64,000 nucleotides of DNA from a virus: the IMG/VR virus record IMGVR_UViG_3300024495_000029, positions 1 through 64,000 of that record. The stretch is one strand, 5' to 3'. Positions 23,645-30,652 of this stretch are shown here, piece after piece (position 1 is the first letter of the stretch; every line of letters starts with the position of its first letter). The notes beneath the pieces were generated by a model. That model did no database searches. It was given only the letters and a program-made list of their open reading frames with translations, and was not told the DNA's origin. The position numbers and the translations under genes were made by a program.

Positions 23645-23717
23645 GCCTTGTTAGCTCAGTGGCCAGAGCATCCGCCTTGTAAGCGGAGGGTCATCAGTTC
23701 GACTCTGATACGAGGCT
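23645..23717 (+). tRNA. tRNA-Thr (TGT anticodon)
   Basis: Acceptor GCCTTGT pairs with ACGAGGC (one T-G pair). The anticodon arm TCCGC-CTTGTAA-GCGGA shows TGT, and the T arm AGTTCGACTCT is typical. It is only four bases from tRNA-Gly, so the two are cotranscribed. Confidence 0.9.
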
Positions 23718-23735
23718 CGACCAGATAGGAATATA

Positions 23736-24089
23736 ATGAAAGATCTCAAAATAAATAAGACAAGAATAGTTCCACTTCGTTGGTTTGCGAATATGTGTGG
23801 TGATATTGCAGGTTGGGCAATTCTGCGTATTTCATATCAGGATGAATTAGAAGATTTTGGTTGGCGCTATAAATTTCATGCATTTGTCTGGAAGATTACA
23901 TGGCCAGTGTATTATAAGTTTGGCACATTCTATGAATTTGATTTTGATATGAGTGGAGATGGATGGAATGACTATGACGAGGATGGTGTTCCATACTGGG
24001 AAAAGACAGGTTTTGTAGATCCAGAATACGAAAAGCCATGGGACTTTATTGATGGCGATGGAGATGCATTTAGAATTATACATAAATAA
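23736..24089 (+). CDS. hypothetical protein with acidic C terminus
   Basis: 117 residues. The middle is rich in Trp, Phe and Tyr and looks like a membrane-associated or beta protein. The end is a run of Asp/Gly turns (DMSGDGWNDYDEDG, DGDGDAF) resembling calcium-binding loops, though without full EF-hand spacing. Unknown. Confidence 0.55.
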   Translation: MKDLKINKTRIVPLRWFANMCGDIAGWAILRISYQDELEDFGWRYKFHAFVWKITWPVYYKFGTFYEFDFDMSGDGWNDYDEDGVPYWEKTGFVDPEYEKPWDFIDGDGDAFRIIHK

Positions 24090-24158
24090 TAGTATGTTGA
24101 TCGAATCTGGTAAATAGTGAAGCGAAAAGTGCGGCGGCAGAGAAGAAAAAATGCTAAA

Positions 24159-24164
24159 ATATAA
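24159..24164 (+). promoter_or_regulatory. -10 element upstream of small membrane gene
   Basis: TATAAT 20 bases before the ATG at 24184, with AGGAGA in between. It supports that start over an in-frame ATG at 24151, which would lie upstream of transcription. Confidence 0.4.
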
Positions 24165-24183
24165 TGACTACGTCAGGAGAATT

Positions 24184-24321
24184 ATGAGGAAAAAGATGAT
24201 TGCATCGTTGTTGCTGATATCCAGCATAATTGCAGGAATCTTCTATTTGTTTAATAGTTTAAAAAATTTGGATGACGCATTTGCTGTAGATTTCAGCGAT
24301 GACGATGAATCTGATCTATGA
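24184..24321 (+). CDS. very small membrane protein
   Basis: 45 residues: a basic N terminus (MRKKM), one membrane segment (6-24) and a strongly acidic tail (DFSDDDESD). It overlaps the next gene by four bases. Unknown role. Confidence 0.5.
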   Translation: MRKKMIASLLLISSIIAGIFYLFNSLKNLDDAFAVDFSDDDESDL

Positions 24322-24497
24322 GCGGATACCCGCTACCTAAAGATCCAGTACAGGCTGCCTATTTAGATTATTTAAGAAAGAAAAATATAGAAAAATCTAA
24401 ATATTGTCAATACTGTAAAAATGAAACGGTAGGGATAAATTCGGACGGGTACAGAATAATATTTGTTTGTAAGGAGCACATAAATGATATATCATAA
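24318..24497 (+). CDS. small zinc-binding protein
   Basis: 59 residues. CQYC and CKEH form a CCCH zinc site. The start is in an ATGA overlap and the end overlaps speD by 14 bases. Possibly a small regulator; not recognised. Confidence 0.55.
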   Translation: MSGYPLPKDPVQAAYLDYLRKKNIEKSKYCQYCKNETVGINSDGYRIIFVCKEHINDIS

Positions 24498-24978
24498 GCA
24501 TCTACTTGTAAATGCTAAGGTAAAAGAGCCAATGAATAATGAAATAATGGCTGAGAATTTTTTACGTATTTTAGTTGACCAGATTAATATGAAGATTATA
24601 AAAGGACCATTTGCATCTTATGTAAATGTTGAGGGCAATAGGGGTCTAACCGCAATTGTTATGATCGAAACTAGCCATATTGCATTTCATATTTGGGATG
24701 AACCAGATCCAGGATTACTTCAATTTGATCTATATACTTGCGGATCTTTAGACCTAAATATAGCCCTATCAACCCTAAAGAAGTTCTTTAATGTTGTAGA
24801 ACTTGATTATGTAGTCTATGACAGAGAGAATGGATTTGTAGTTGAACAAGAAGGATATGAAAGAGATGGCATATTCTATGCCAATCATCCACAAGGAAAA
24901 GGTCCAGGATTAATGGATCCATCTGTTGGTGGATTTTTAGGCGGGAAGACCGATATAGACGGTACTTACCATGATTAA
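24484..24978 (+). CDS. speD: S-adenosylmethionine decarboxylase (SpeD-like)
   Basis: 164 residues. ETSHIAFHIW (residues 62-71) contains the Ser that self-cleaves to form the pyruvoyl cofactor and the following His; FDLYTCG (81-87) supplies the catalytic Cys. The enzyme makes decarboxylated AdoMet for spermidine synthesis. The residue before the Ser is Thr where most families have Glu, so the cleavage site is unusual. The tail after residue 115 is longer than in short bacterial forms. Phages carry speD, perhaps to raise polyamines for DNA packing. Confidence 0.78.
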   Translation: MIYHKHLLVNAKVKEPMNNEIMAENFLRILVDQINMKIIKGPFASYVNVEGNRGLTAIVMIETSHIAFHIWDEPDPGLLQFDLYTCGSLDLNIALSTLKKFFNVVELDYVVYDRENGFVVEQEGYERDGIFYANHPQGKGPGLMDPSVGGFLGGKTDIDGTYHD

Positions 24979-25132
24979 ACGTATCTTCAAGTGTAAGGAA
25001 TGTAAAACTATATTATCTATAGAGACAGAATTACCAGAAGATAAGATCCATAAACATCCACCATGCATATGTGGCAAAGCTAGGATGATATCCTTGAATT
25101 CGCCAGAATATGCATACAATCTCTGGGATTAG
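24971..25132 (+). CDS. small zinc-ribbon protein
   Basis: 53 residues with CKEC and CICG pairs 25 residues apart. It overlaps speD by eight bases and is the last rightward gene of the left arm. Confidence 0.55.
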   Translation: MIKRIFKCKECKTILSIETELPEDKIHKHPPCICGKARMISLNSPEYAYNLWD

Positions 25133-25548
25133 ATCTCCTATTCCCCCTCCCATTTTCTCCTTTGTATAGGCCTTATAGAGCCTTTTAAAGTGGAGTATTG
25201 TGGAGTAAAGTGGAGAATATGACTACTGTATATATTTATAATACTATTGATTATTTAATTTAACATTATATGAGTATTTGAGCATATCATAAACTCCCCC
25301 GTAATGTCAACATGGGGCATTTGGGCCATATCATATTATATTGGGCATGTCAATACATTCCCGTGATATAAAAAATATGCCCGTAAATATGCATATTGGC
25401 CCGTATTTGTCAAGCATTTTCTGGTAAATTCTGACCAATTTATATATATTTATAATAGTTTTATTATACATTTTATATTATTCTGGTCAAAATTCCAGTG
25501 ATTTTATTAGATTTATCGTAAATGGGGAAATTGGCCCGTATTTTTAAA
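25133..25548. other. AT-rich convergence zone with repeats
   Basis: No credible gene. Rightward and leftward arms converge here. GTGGAGTATT, GTGGAGTAAA and GTGGAGAATA (25190-25219) are three direct repeats with a 10-base period. Further on, GGCCCGTATTT occurs twice (near 25395 and 25533), and short GCCCGTAA and TTCTGGT words recur in very AT-rich DNA. It may be a replication or partition site, or only a transcription boundary. Confidence 0.4.
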
Positions 25549-25550
25549 AT

Positions 25551-25578
25551 AAAAAACCCCCTGGATTTCTCCAGGGGG
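25551..25578 (-). terminator. rho-independent terminator of the leftward arm
   Basis: CCCCCTGGA-TTTC-TCCAGGGGG (25557-25578): a 9-bp GC-rich stem with a four-base loop. On the minus strand it is followed by six T. It ends transcription 16 bases after the last leftward gene. Confidence 0.85.
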
Positions 25579-25593
25579 ATCAATGATTAATTA

Positions 25594-25878
25594 CTAATAC
25601 ATCTCTAATTCCAATTGGTCATTCTCTGCAAGTAATCTAAACCAATCTCTTGCTTTGATTAGACCATAACTTGTTTCCGCCGAATTGTCCCAATCTTGGT
25701 TATATCTCATATATTGATATGTGACAATTGCCTCAACGAGTTCCATTATTTTATCTTGTGTATAATGTGGAGAATGATTAATTAAATAATTAGCCACTAA
25801 TGTAGCATTGAAGTTAACATCATTCATTGCTTGATACATGGCTTCCGCCAATTTTTGTTCAGGTATTCGTTTTGCCAT
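25594..25878 (-). CDS. hypothetical helical protein
   Basis: 94 residues, mostly helical, no Cys, with YGLIKARDWFRLLAEND near the end. It is the last gene of the leftward arm. A TTGCCA/TACAAT pair with 18-base spacing lies upstream, without the TGTCGGTGG box. Confidence 0.55.
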   Translation of the reverse strand: MAKRIPEQKLAEAMYQAMNDVNFNATLVANYLINHSPHYTQDKIMELVEAIVTYQYMRYNQDWDNSAETSYGLIKARDWFRLLAENDQLELEMY

Positions 25879-25968
25879 TTATCTCCATTCTCTTTCGTGG
25901 GGGTAATTGTATCATTGGGTGGGGGAAGTTGGCAACGAAAGGGTAAGAACCAACCTCCCCCATGGATC

Positions 25969-26121
25969 CTACTTCTTACGGTTTGAAGTAGGCTTCTCAG
26001 CGGTGAACTGAATGCCCTTTTGAGTTGCCTCTGCTAGGGCCTGCTTTGCTGCGGATGAAAAACGTCCACGGGCACCAACGGTGATGCCTTGAGCTTTTAG
26101 ATAGTCACGCTTTGTTGTCAT
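25969..26121 (-). CDS. Lsr2 C-terminal-domain-like DNA-binding peptide
   Basis: 50 residues. RDYLKAQGITVGARGRFSSA resembles the C-terminal DNA-binding domain of Lsr2, where an RGR loop enters the minor groove of AT-rich DNA, and the Ala-rich helix after it also fits. The Lsr2 dimerisation domain is missing. A peptide like this could compete with host Lsr2 silencing. The call rests on a short motif. Confidence 0.55.
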   Translation of the reverse strand: MTTKRDYLKAQGITVGARGRFSSAAKQALAEATQKGIQFTAEKPTSNRKK

Positions 26122-26212
26122 TTACTTGTCCTTTCTAGACAGTTTTATTTTGGTATATTTTACCAGTTTTTGGCGAATTTGTAAATACCCTCGTAAGAAG
26201 CTCCGCCTGCCC

Positions 26213-26347
26213 TTACGAATCCTTATTTTGTTCCATTCCATCATTGATTAATTTAGTAATGATCGACCTAGCCATGTCTTCATGACCATTTTGAATCCAG
26301 GCACGAGCCAGCTCCAGTTTAAACTTAGTTAACTCATCTCTAGTCAT
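26213..26347 (-). CDS. small helical protein
   Basis: 44 residues, entirely helical and amphipathic. It overlaps the gene before it by eight bases. No family recognised. Confidence 0.45.
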   Translation of the reverse strand: MTRDELTKFKLELARAWIQNGHEDMARSIITKLINDGMEQNKDS

Positions 26348-26684
26348 CTAGCCACCCGTCATCATCCAGAGCAACAATGAAGTCATTCTCCCTCATCCAA
26401 TCTCTGATTGTCTCCTCCATGATTTCGCCGCCTGTGTCCATGCTAAGACCAAGGCTGTCGGAATCTTCATAGAACTTATCGAAGATTTGTTTTAATGTAA
26501 CACCTTCTGTGATTGCTTCATCATAGCCAGTATCAGTGTTGTCGTAGATATCTTTGATGATGTCAAAGCACCATGCCCAACATAACGACGGGAATAGGTC
26601 CAGATTGCTCAACTGCTCATTAATAGATAACAATTGATTAAATGCATCGTCCCTACGTGTTGCTTCTTGTAGATCTAAACTCAT
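26340..26684 (-). CDS. hypothetical acidic protein
   Basis: 114 residues, very acidic, with a C-terminal FIVALDDDGWLDD. The net charge would make it a DNA-mimic candidate, but similar acidity is common in phage early proteins. It is coupled to both neighbours by overlaps. Confidence 0.55.
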   Translation of the reverse strand: MSLDLQEATRRDDAFNQLLSINEQLSNLDLFPSLCWAWCFDIIKDIYDNTDTGYDEAITEGVTLKQIFDKFYEDSDSLGLSMDTGGEIMEETIRDWMRENDFIVALDDDGWLDD

Positions 26685-26944
26685 TTCTTGTCCCTTTCTG
26701 CGATTGCAAATGATAATGCATATGTAAGGCTATACACATGCGCTAGAGCGTCTACTTGGCCTTCCCAGTACTTCCGCTCCATAGATTCCATAGCGTCGTC
26801 ATAGTCGTTTTCCTCTTCGGTCTCTTGGGCCATACGTAGTTCGTCTTCAGCGTCTACCATGAGCACCTTCAATGCACCGTGCAAGATGTCGAGCCCAGAT
26901 GAACCGTGGTCCACTTGTCTCTGCAGGCTATCTGTTAGTTCCAT
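26681..26944 (-). CDS. hypothetical helical protein
   Basis: 87 residues, helical and acidic. ATGA overlap with the gene after it and one-base overlap with the gene before it, in a six-gene operon driven from 28315. Confidence 0.5.
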   Translation of the reverse strand: MELTDSLQRQVDHGSSGLDILHGALKVLMVDAEDELRMAQETEEENDYDDAMESMERKYWEGQVDALAHVYSLTYALSFAIAERDKK

Positions 26945-27159
26945 TATTTCTCCTTTGTTTCTTCCATTATATCAAGAGCCACTGACAAAATGTGGTCACA
27001 AGCAGATACCTGGCCACTCGTCCAATTGTATTCAATATCTAATTCAGCAAAGTCTTTTGAGGCGGGGTCCAAAGCATCCATCTGATTAGATAATTGCTCT
27101 AAATCCTGGTTTAAAGACATTATATGTAGTTTGATATATTCAATTAGTTTATGAGACAT
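26944..27159 (-). CDS. hypothetical coiled protein
   Basis: 71 residues with a coiled-coil first half (LHIMSLNQDLEQLSNQMDAL) and a DIEYNWTSGQVSACDHIL second half. The layout is reminiscent of small packaging or chaperone subunits, but no assignment is possible. Confidence 0.5.
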   Translation of the reverse strand: MSHKLIEYIKLHIMSLNQDLEQLSNQMDALDPASKDFAELDIEYNWTSGQVSACDHILSVALDIMEETKEK

Positions 27160-27298
27160 GGCCTTCCTCCATTAATCCAATTAAAAAGTCGGCGGCTAAC
27201 CAAACTTCTTCCTTATCCCTAGAATCAGGTAAAGATTCATGTACATTCAATAAACCCTCAACCATTTCTTCTACATCTTTTAATTTATAACCCAACAT
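27149..27298 (-). CDS. small helical protein
   Basis: 49 residues. Two helices are separated by a PDSRDKEEV loop. It overlaps both neighbours, by 11 and 14 bases. Unknown. Confidence 0.45.
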   Translation of the reverse strand: MLGYKLKDVEEMVEGLLNVHESLPDSRDKEEVWLAADFLIGLMEEGHVS

Positions 27299-27539
27299 TA
27301 AAATACTCCTCATCTTCAGGTGTTAATTCATAGAATAGATTAAACTTAGATTGTAAATATGGGTCTGATGACATTAAAGCAATTTGATAATCTGCATAAA
27401 ATGTCCCTTCATCTAAATTAGAACTATTCCATTGTTCAAATAGATGTTCAGATATTTCAGTAATGACAGCGTCAATTACCATTTGATTCTCATCATCTAA
27501 AAATGACCCACGGTCATTTAGTTCCAGCCTATCAGCCAT
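27285..27539 (-). CDS. hypothetical acidic protein
   Basis: 84 residues, acidic, no Cys. It overlaps the DUF1281-like gene by eight bases and is translated with it. Unknown. Confidence 0.5.
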   Translation of the reverse strand: MADRLELNDRGSFLDDENQMVIDAVITEISEHLFEQWNSSNLDEGTFYADYQIALMSSDPYLQSKFNLFYELTPEDEEYFNVGL

Positions 27540-28284
27540 TTACTTGCTCCATTCTATAATCAGGGACATGCTCGGAATCCAAGTATATCTTATGGGTCTG
27601 ACATTCTTTGACACAATCAAGGTCTGCCTCGCCTAAATAATTACAAGCAGAGCAAATTTGACCACAATCATTATCGCAATAATCTAATGTATCTTCTGCA
27701 TCACAATCTCTACATTTAGATTCATATTCAGAACCTTCTAATTGTTCACCACGAAGGAACTCGCATTCGCCACCCCAACCTGTCTCTTCTTCATAACTAA
27801 GAGTAAATAGGAGTGCTGGATATTGTGCTGATAATTTAGCAATGGCAGGAAACGGTGGAGACCAAGCAGTATTGAAATTATAATAAACTACAAGGTTCTC
27901 TCCATTTTCAGTAGGACCCTCCATATATGTTTCAGGATATTCATCATCTGAAGATACAGCGACATCCCATTTTGTGCCCCATTCACGAACATTGAATGAA
28001 TACCAGTCATTTGTTTGGAATTTCATTTGCTCTTCAATAGGCAATTTATGGTCGGGTTGCTGAAGATACTCATACTCAGTAATACCTGCTTGTAAATGAT
28101 TATAGATATTATGAAAAGCAAATACAGGATTAGGATATGTAGTTTGTTTCTTTTGCATTTGTCCAGTTTCCATGTTCCATGAATCATGGACCTGTGCAAA
28201 TGGCTTATTCAATTGTGCTACTAATGTATTGACAAGTTGTGGATTTCCCTCTATGGTCAATCCGTTATATACCCAGTTCGGCAT
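27532..28284 (-). CDS. DUF1281/YubB-like protein with zinc-rich tail
   Basis: 250 residues. MPNWVYNGLTIEG opens the protein and WGTKWDV, YYNFNTAWSPPFP and SYEEETGWGG follow, the pattern of the plasmid/phage YubB-ferredoxin-like family. A C-terminal extension (about 190-240) has nine Cys, including CRDC, CDND and CSAC, fit for two zinc sites. The family role is unknown; it is widespread on mobile elements. It is the first gene of the operon from promoter 28315. Confidence 0.7.
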   Translation of the reverse strand: MPNWVYNGLTIEGNPQLVNTLVAQLNKPFAQVHDSWNMETGQMQKKQTTYPNPVFAFHNIYNHLQAGITEYEYLQQPDHKLPIEEQMKFQTNDWYSFNVREWGTKWDVAVSSDDEYPETYMEGPTENGENLVVYYNFNTAWSPPFPAIAKLSAQYPALLFTLSYEEETGWGGECEFLRGEQLEGSEYESKCRDCDAEDTLDYCDNDCGQICSACNYLGEADLDCVKECQTHKIYLDSEHVPDYRMEQVNG

Positions 28285-28314
28285 ATATATTCCTTTCGTT
28301 CGGTTATTGGCATA

Positions 28315-28360
28315 ATTATAATGCCTACCACCGACATTTGTCTATATGATGTGGATCACA
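28315..28360 (-). promoter_or_regulatory. box promoter (a)
   Basis: On the minus strand: TGTCGGTGG (28328-28336), exactly 7 bases, TATAAT (28315-28320). GAACGAAAGGAA precedes the ATG at 28284. ATGTGGATCACAT, a short palindrome, lies upstream at 28349-28361. Confidence 0.75.
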
Positions 28361-28463
28361 TAAAATGACTAATAGGTTTATTTATCTTATATATTGAGAA
28401 TTTCAGTGAATATAGTTGACAAACGTAAAAAGATCAATCTATCCTCCGCTTTTACGGGCAGCT

Positions 28464-28510
28464 ATAAAAAAAGCGGGGGCCCCAACAGTCTCTCCCTCTG
28501 TTGGGCCCCC
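28464..28510 (-). terminator. strong GC-rich terminator
   Basis: GGGGGCCCCAACAG (28475-28488) and CTGTTGGGCCCCC (28498-28510) pair with a single bulged base. On the minus strand seven T follow soon after the stem. It ends the operon of 28599-30383. The rest of 28361-28598 holds no gene that I can support. Confidence 0.75.
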
Positions 28511-28598
28511 TGTGTTTGGCTGCATCCACACTATGCATATTTAAAGACTGGGGCGAAAGGAACCCTGAAAGCCTCACCAAACGTTATTTATCATTATA

Positions 28599-28964
28599 TC
28601 ATACTGAGGCAGGTTCAAGAGGTGGTACAGTTATACCAGCATGATAAGCGATAAACTCTTCCCATGAATGTCCTTCAACGGTTTTGCCAACCATATCAAC
28701 ATCCACGGTAAAATCCCAAGCAGCAAAATTGCTAGGTTTAGATACTGCGCCAATGCCATAACCAGTTTCGTCCAGGACCTCATGCTGAATCATATGACTA
28801 ATAATCATACGAATGCAATATGGTGTGTCATTCCACCTTGGACGAGCATGTGCTAATGCTGTAGCAAGTTTAACTTGCCATTCATCTTCTCCCCAATGTG
28901 AATATAACCAAACTGCAGGCTCATTTTCGCCTTCGTTAAAAATATAATTAATTCGTGCTCCCAC
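28599..28964 (-). CDS. conserved phage hypothetical protein
   Basis: 121 residues, mixed alpha/beta. AVWLYSHWGEDEW followed by helices and a GYGIGAVSKP turn is a pattern I associate with actinophage early genes of unknown role. Last gene of a six-gene overlapping operon. Confidence 0.55.
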   Translation of the reverse strand: MGARINYIFNEGENEPAVWLYSHWGEDEWQVKLATALAHARPRWNDTPYCIRMIISHMIQHEVLDETGYGIGAVSKPSNFAAWDFTVDVDMVGKTVEGHSWEEFIAYHAGITVPPLEPASV

Positions 28965-29154
28965 TGATTTCCGCCTTTTCTCTAGTGTCCTCTTCGATTT
29001 TGTCCAATTCTACTACTTCATAGGACCATTTGTCAAGGCCCTCTTTGAACTCGTTGTAGTGGTGTCCACAGAAAAATAAATCTCCAGCTAAACCTTTAGC
29101 CTGATACATTGCTTTTGCTGTAACACATTTATCACAATTTAATCTTTCTGTCAT
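28948..29154 (-). CDS. DUF7455-like zinc protein
   Basis: 68 residues. NCDKC near the start, then GDLFFCGHHYNEF, gives a CxxC...CxHH zinc site typical of DUF7455, a small actinobacterial protein. This supports an actinobacterial host. The tail is acidic and helical. Confidence 0.65.
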   Translation of the reverse strand: MTERLNCDKCVTAKAMYQAKGLAGDLFFCGHHYNEFKEGLDKWSYEVVELDKIEEDTREKAEISGSTN

Positions 29155-29297
29155 AGTTTTCCGCCTTCTATCATGTCTGATAATCTATCTAAGATCCAAG
29201 AGTCGATATCGTTGATGTCAATCTCACGTAATTTCTCCATGATTTCATCACGGGCATATTTGTAACCATCATCCCAACCGCTCTTATAATCTGACAT
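29151..29297 (-). CDS. small acidic protein
   Basis: 48 residues, acidic and helical (GWDDGYKYARDEIMEKLREI). ATGA overlap with the DUF7455-like gene. The start GWDDGYxYARDE is a common phage pattern without a known function. Confidence 0.5.
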   Translation of the reverse strand: MSDYKSGWDDGYKYARDEIMEKLREIDINDIDSWILDRLSDMIEGGKL

Positions 29298-29299
29298 AT

Positions 29300-29512
29300 T
29301 TATCTCCTTGTGTATCCAGTTTCTTCGTATTCTGATACATAAGTTTCTGTTAAATTAAACTTATCACGAATACGACTTACTTTCTCTATGCTACCAGTTC
29401 CAATGTTGAATGTCAATGGTGGCATGAAATGTGGGTCCAGTCCAATTACTTGTGCCTCCCAATAGGCCATCTCTAAAGACAGCCTATCAGGAGCGGTAAG
29501 TTCAAAGTACAT
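29300..29512 (-). CDS. hypothetical protein
   Basis: 70 residues. The first half resembles a ferredoxin-like fold; the second ends RRDKF-like with a TETYVSEYEETGYTRR tail. It overlaps the upstream gene by one base. No family. Confidence 0.5.
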   Translation of the reverse strand: MYFELTAPDRLSLEMAYWEAQVIGLDPHFMPPLTFNIGTGSIEKVSRIRDKFNLTETYVSEYEETGYTRR

Positions 29513-29967
29513 TACCAGCGCACATCCGCATCTTCAACATCAAATGATTGAACAACAACATCTCCGTTGTATGCATCAAGAGTTAAAGTATCTTGTAAGA
29601 AGTAACGTGCATCAAAATCTTCTACGTCCTCCATTGGAATATCGTATTCAACCTCAAATGACATGCTTCCAGTAATACGAACTGTTTGCTTTGGTTCATG
29701 ACCAAGAATTTCGCAAAGGTCTCTAAGGACATCTTCCTTTTCAACGTTTGGGTTGTACCAGCCATCAGTATCTAGATTATTAATAATACGACGTATTTGG
29801 TCGTTACTAATAGTTAGTTGTTTTTCAAGGCGGACCAAGGAATCTAATTTACCTTCTAGGTCCACAGTCTTGATACTTGGGTAAGTTATATCATAACCAT
29901 TAATAGACTTATATGTTGTAAGTGCATTAGGGTTATAGGTCTCAGGGACCGTTGATGTTTCTTGCAT
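29512..29967 (-). CDS. nested shorter product of the same frame
   Basis: 152 residues starting at the ATG at 29965-29967, which has CGAAAGGAAAG just upstream and a box promoter at 29993-30014. It comprises the C-terminal part of the 216-residue frame: a coiled segment and a beta-rich end. The regulatory signals make this start more convincing than many annotated ones. Confidence 0.55.
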   Translation of the reverse strand: MQETSTVPETYNPNALTTYKSINGYDITYPSIKTVDLEGKLDSLVRLEKQLTISNDQIRRIINNLDTDGWYNPNVEKEDVLRDLCEILGHEPKQTVRITGSMSFEVEYDIPMEDVEDFDARYFLQDTLTLDAYNGDVVVQSFDVEDADVRW

Positions 29968-30162
29968 TTCTTTCCTTTCGTTAATTGGTGTAATTGTAGC
30001 AGGCTCCACCGACAAAAGGTTGGGCCTACGTCCACATGGACATGTGACATTCATCACACTTCCAGATGGGAATCCGAATTTATCTGATGATGTTACTTCA
30101 ATTAAAGTATCACATTCATCAGGATCGCATGCATATGTATTTTTAGTCCAGGTTTCTGACAT
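29512..30162 (-). CDS. long ORF with zinc N terminus, contains an internal promoter
   Basis: 216 residues as an open frame. Residues 1-50 carry CDPDEC and CPCG, a zinc site. Residues 51-64 are encoded by a complete box promoter and ribosome site (29967-30014). A second ATG at 29967 begins a 152-residue acidic protein in the same frame. It may be a two-gene locus in which the upstream gene reads through, or one gene with an internal shorter product. Unknown family for both parts. Confidence 0.6.
   Translation of the reverse strand: MSETWTKNTYACDPDECDTLIEVTSSDKFGFPSGSVMNVTCPCGRRPNLLSVEPATITPINERKEMQETSTVPETYNPNALTTYKSINGYDITYPSIKTVDLEGKLDSLVRLEKQLTISNDQIRRIINNLDTDGWYNPNVEKEDVLRDLCEILGHEPKQTVRITGSMSFEVEYDIPMEDVEDFDARYFLQDTLTLDAYNGDVVVQSFDVEDADVRW
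29993..30014 (-). promoter_or_regulatory. box promoter (p), inside an ORF
   Basis: TGTCGGTGG (30006-30014), 7 bases, TACAAT (29993-29998). It lies within the 29512-30162 reading frame and precedes the ATG at 29967. Confidence 0.7.
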
Positions 30163-30383
30163 TAGACATCCGCCATTTGCTTGTGGTATGCTTTGAGGTC
30201 CATAACATTAATGTTAAGTTCCTCTTCAGGGTACTCATTAATCAAGAAGTTTAATGCTTCTCCTGCTGACTTAAAGTCAGTATAATTAGTTGAATAACCA
30301 TATCCATATATGGTTGCTTCCCAGCAGTCTACCCCTCCAGGAGAGACAGAATATTCCATTTCATATATCTGTGCGTTTATCAT
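30162..30383 (-). CDS. hypothetical protein, leaderless
   Basis: 73 residues from the ATG at 30381-30383, eight bases after the -10, so leaderless. An upstream ATG in the same frame lies in the promoter and is rejected. The protein has a short beta region (WEATIYGYGYSTNY) and a helix. Unknown. Confidence 0.55.
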   Translation of the reverse strand: MINAQIYEMEYSVSPGGVDCWEATIYGYGYSTNYTDFKSAGEALNFLINEYPEEELNINVMDLKAYHKQMADV

Positions 30384-30390
30384 GGCCCAA

Positions 30391-30412
30391 ATTATACACG
30401 AGACGACTGACA
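30391..30412 (-). promoter_or_regulatory. box promoter (q), leaderless
   Basis: TGTCAGTCG (30404-30412), 7 bases, TATAAT (30391-30396), eight bases to the ATG. It is the only box promoter with no room for a ribosome site. Confidence 0.65.
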
Positions 30413-30533
30413 TTTACAAGCATTTCCAGGGATTTTTTCTAGATTCCCGTATTATCTACATCACATCCGTAAAAGCTCTGGGCGATCCTTAGTATATTGC
30501 GGGCGTCTCATTATGTGAAACATTTTATCTTGC

Positions 30534-30607
30534 GATGCGTACGGGATTTGAACCCGTGATCTCCACAGTGACAGTGTGGTGAAATAACCAAGCTATTCTA
30601 ACGCACC
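30534..30607 (-). tRNA. tRNA-Asp (GTC anticodon)
   Basis: Acceptor GGTGCGT pairs with ACGCATC (one G-T pair). The anticodon arm CCACA-CTGTCAC-TGTGG shows GTC and the T arm is ACGGG-TTCAAAT-CCCGT. It is the only tRNA on the minus strand. It follows the DUF932 gene after a terminator. Confidence 0.9.
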
Positions 30608-30611
30608 AAAT

Positions 30612-30638
30612 AAAAACGGGGGAGATTTATCTCCCCCG
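30612..30638 (-). terminator. rho-independent terminator of the DUF932 gene
   Basis: CGGGGGAGAT and ATCTCCCCCG (30617-30638) form a near-perfect stem with a tiny loop; the minus strand continues with five T. It lies 15 bases after the DUF932 stop. Confidence 0.85.
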
Positions 30639-30652
30639 CTAGTTTATCATTC

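Noticed and set aside
24151-24183. Upstream ATG for the small membrane protein at 24184
   Set aside because: It lies before the -10 hexamer's expected transcript start, and AGGAGA favours the later ATG.
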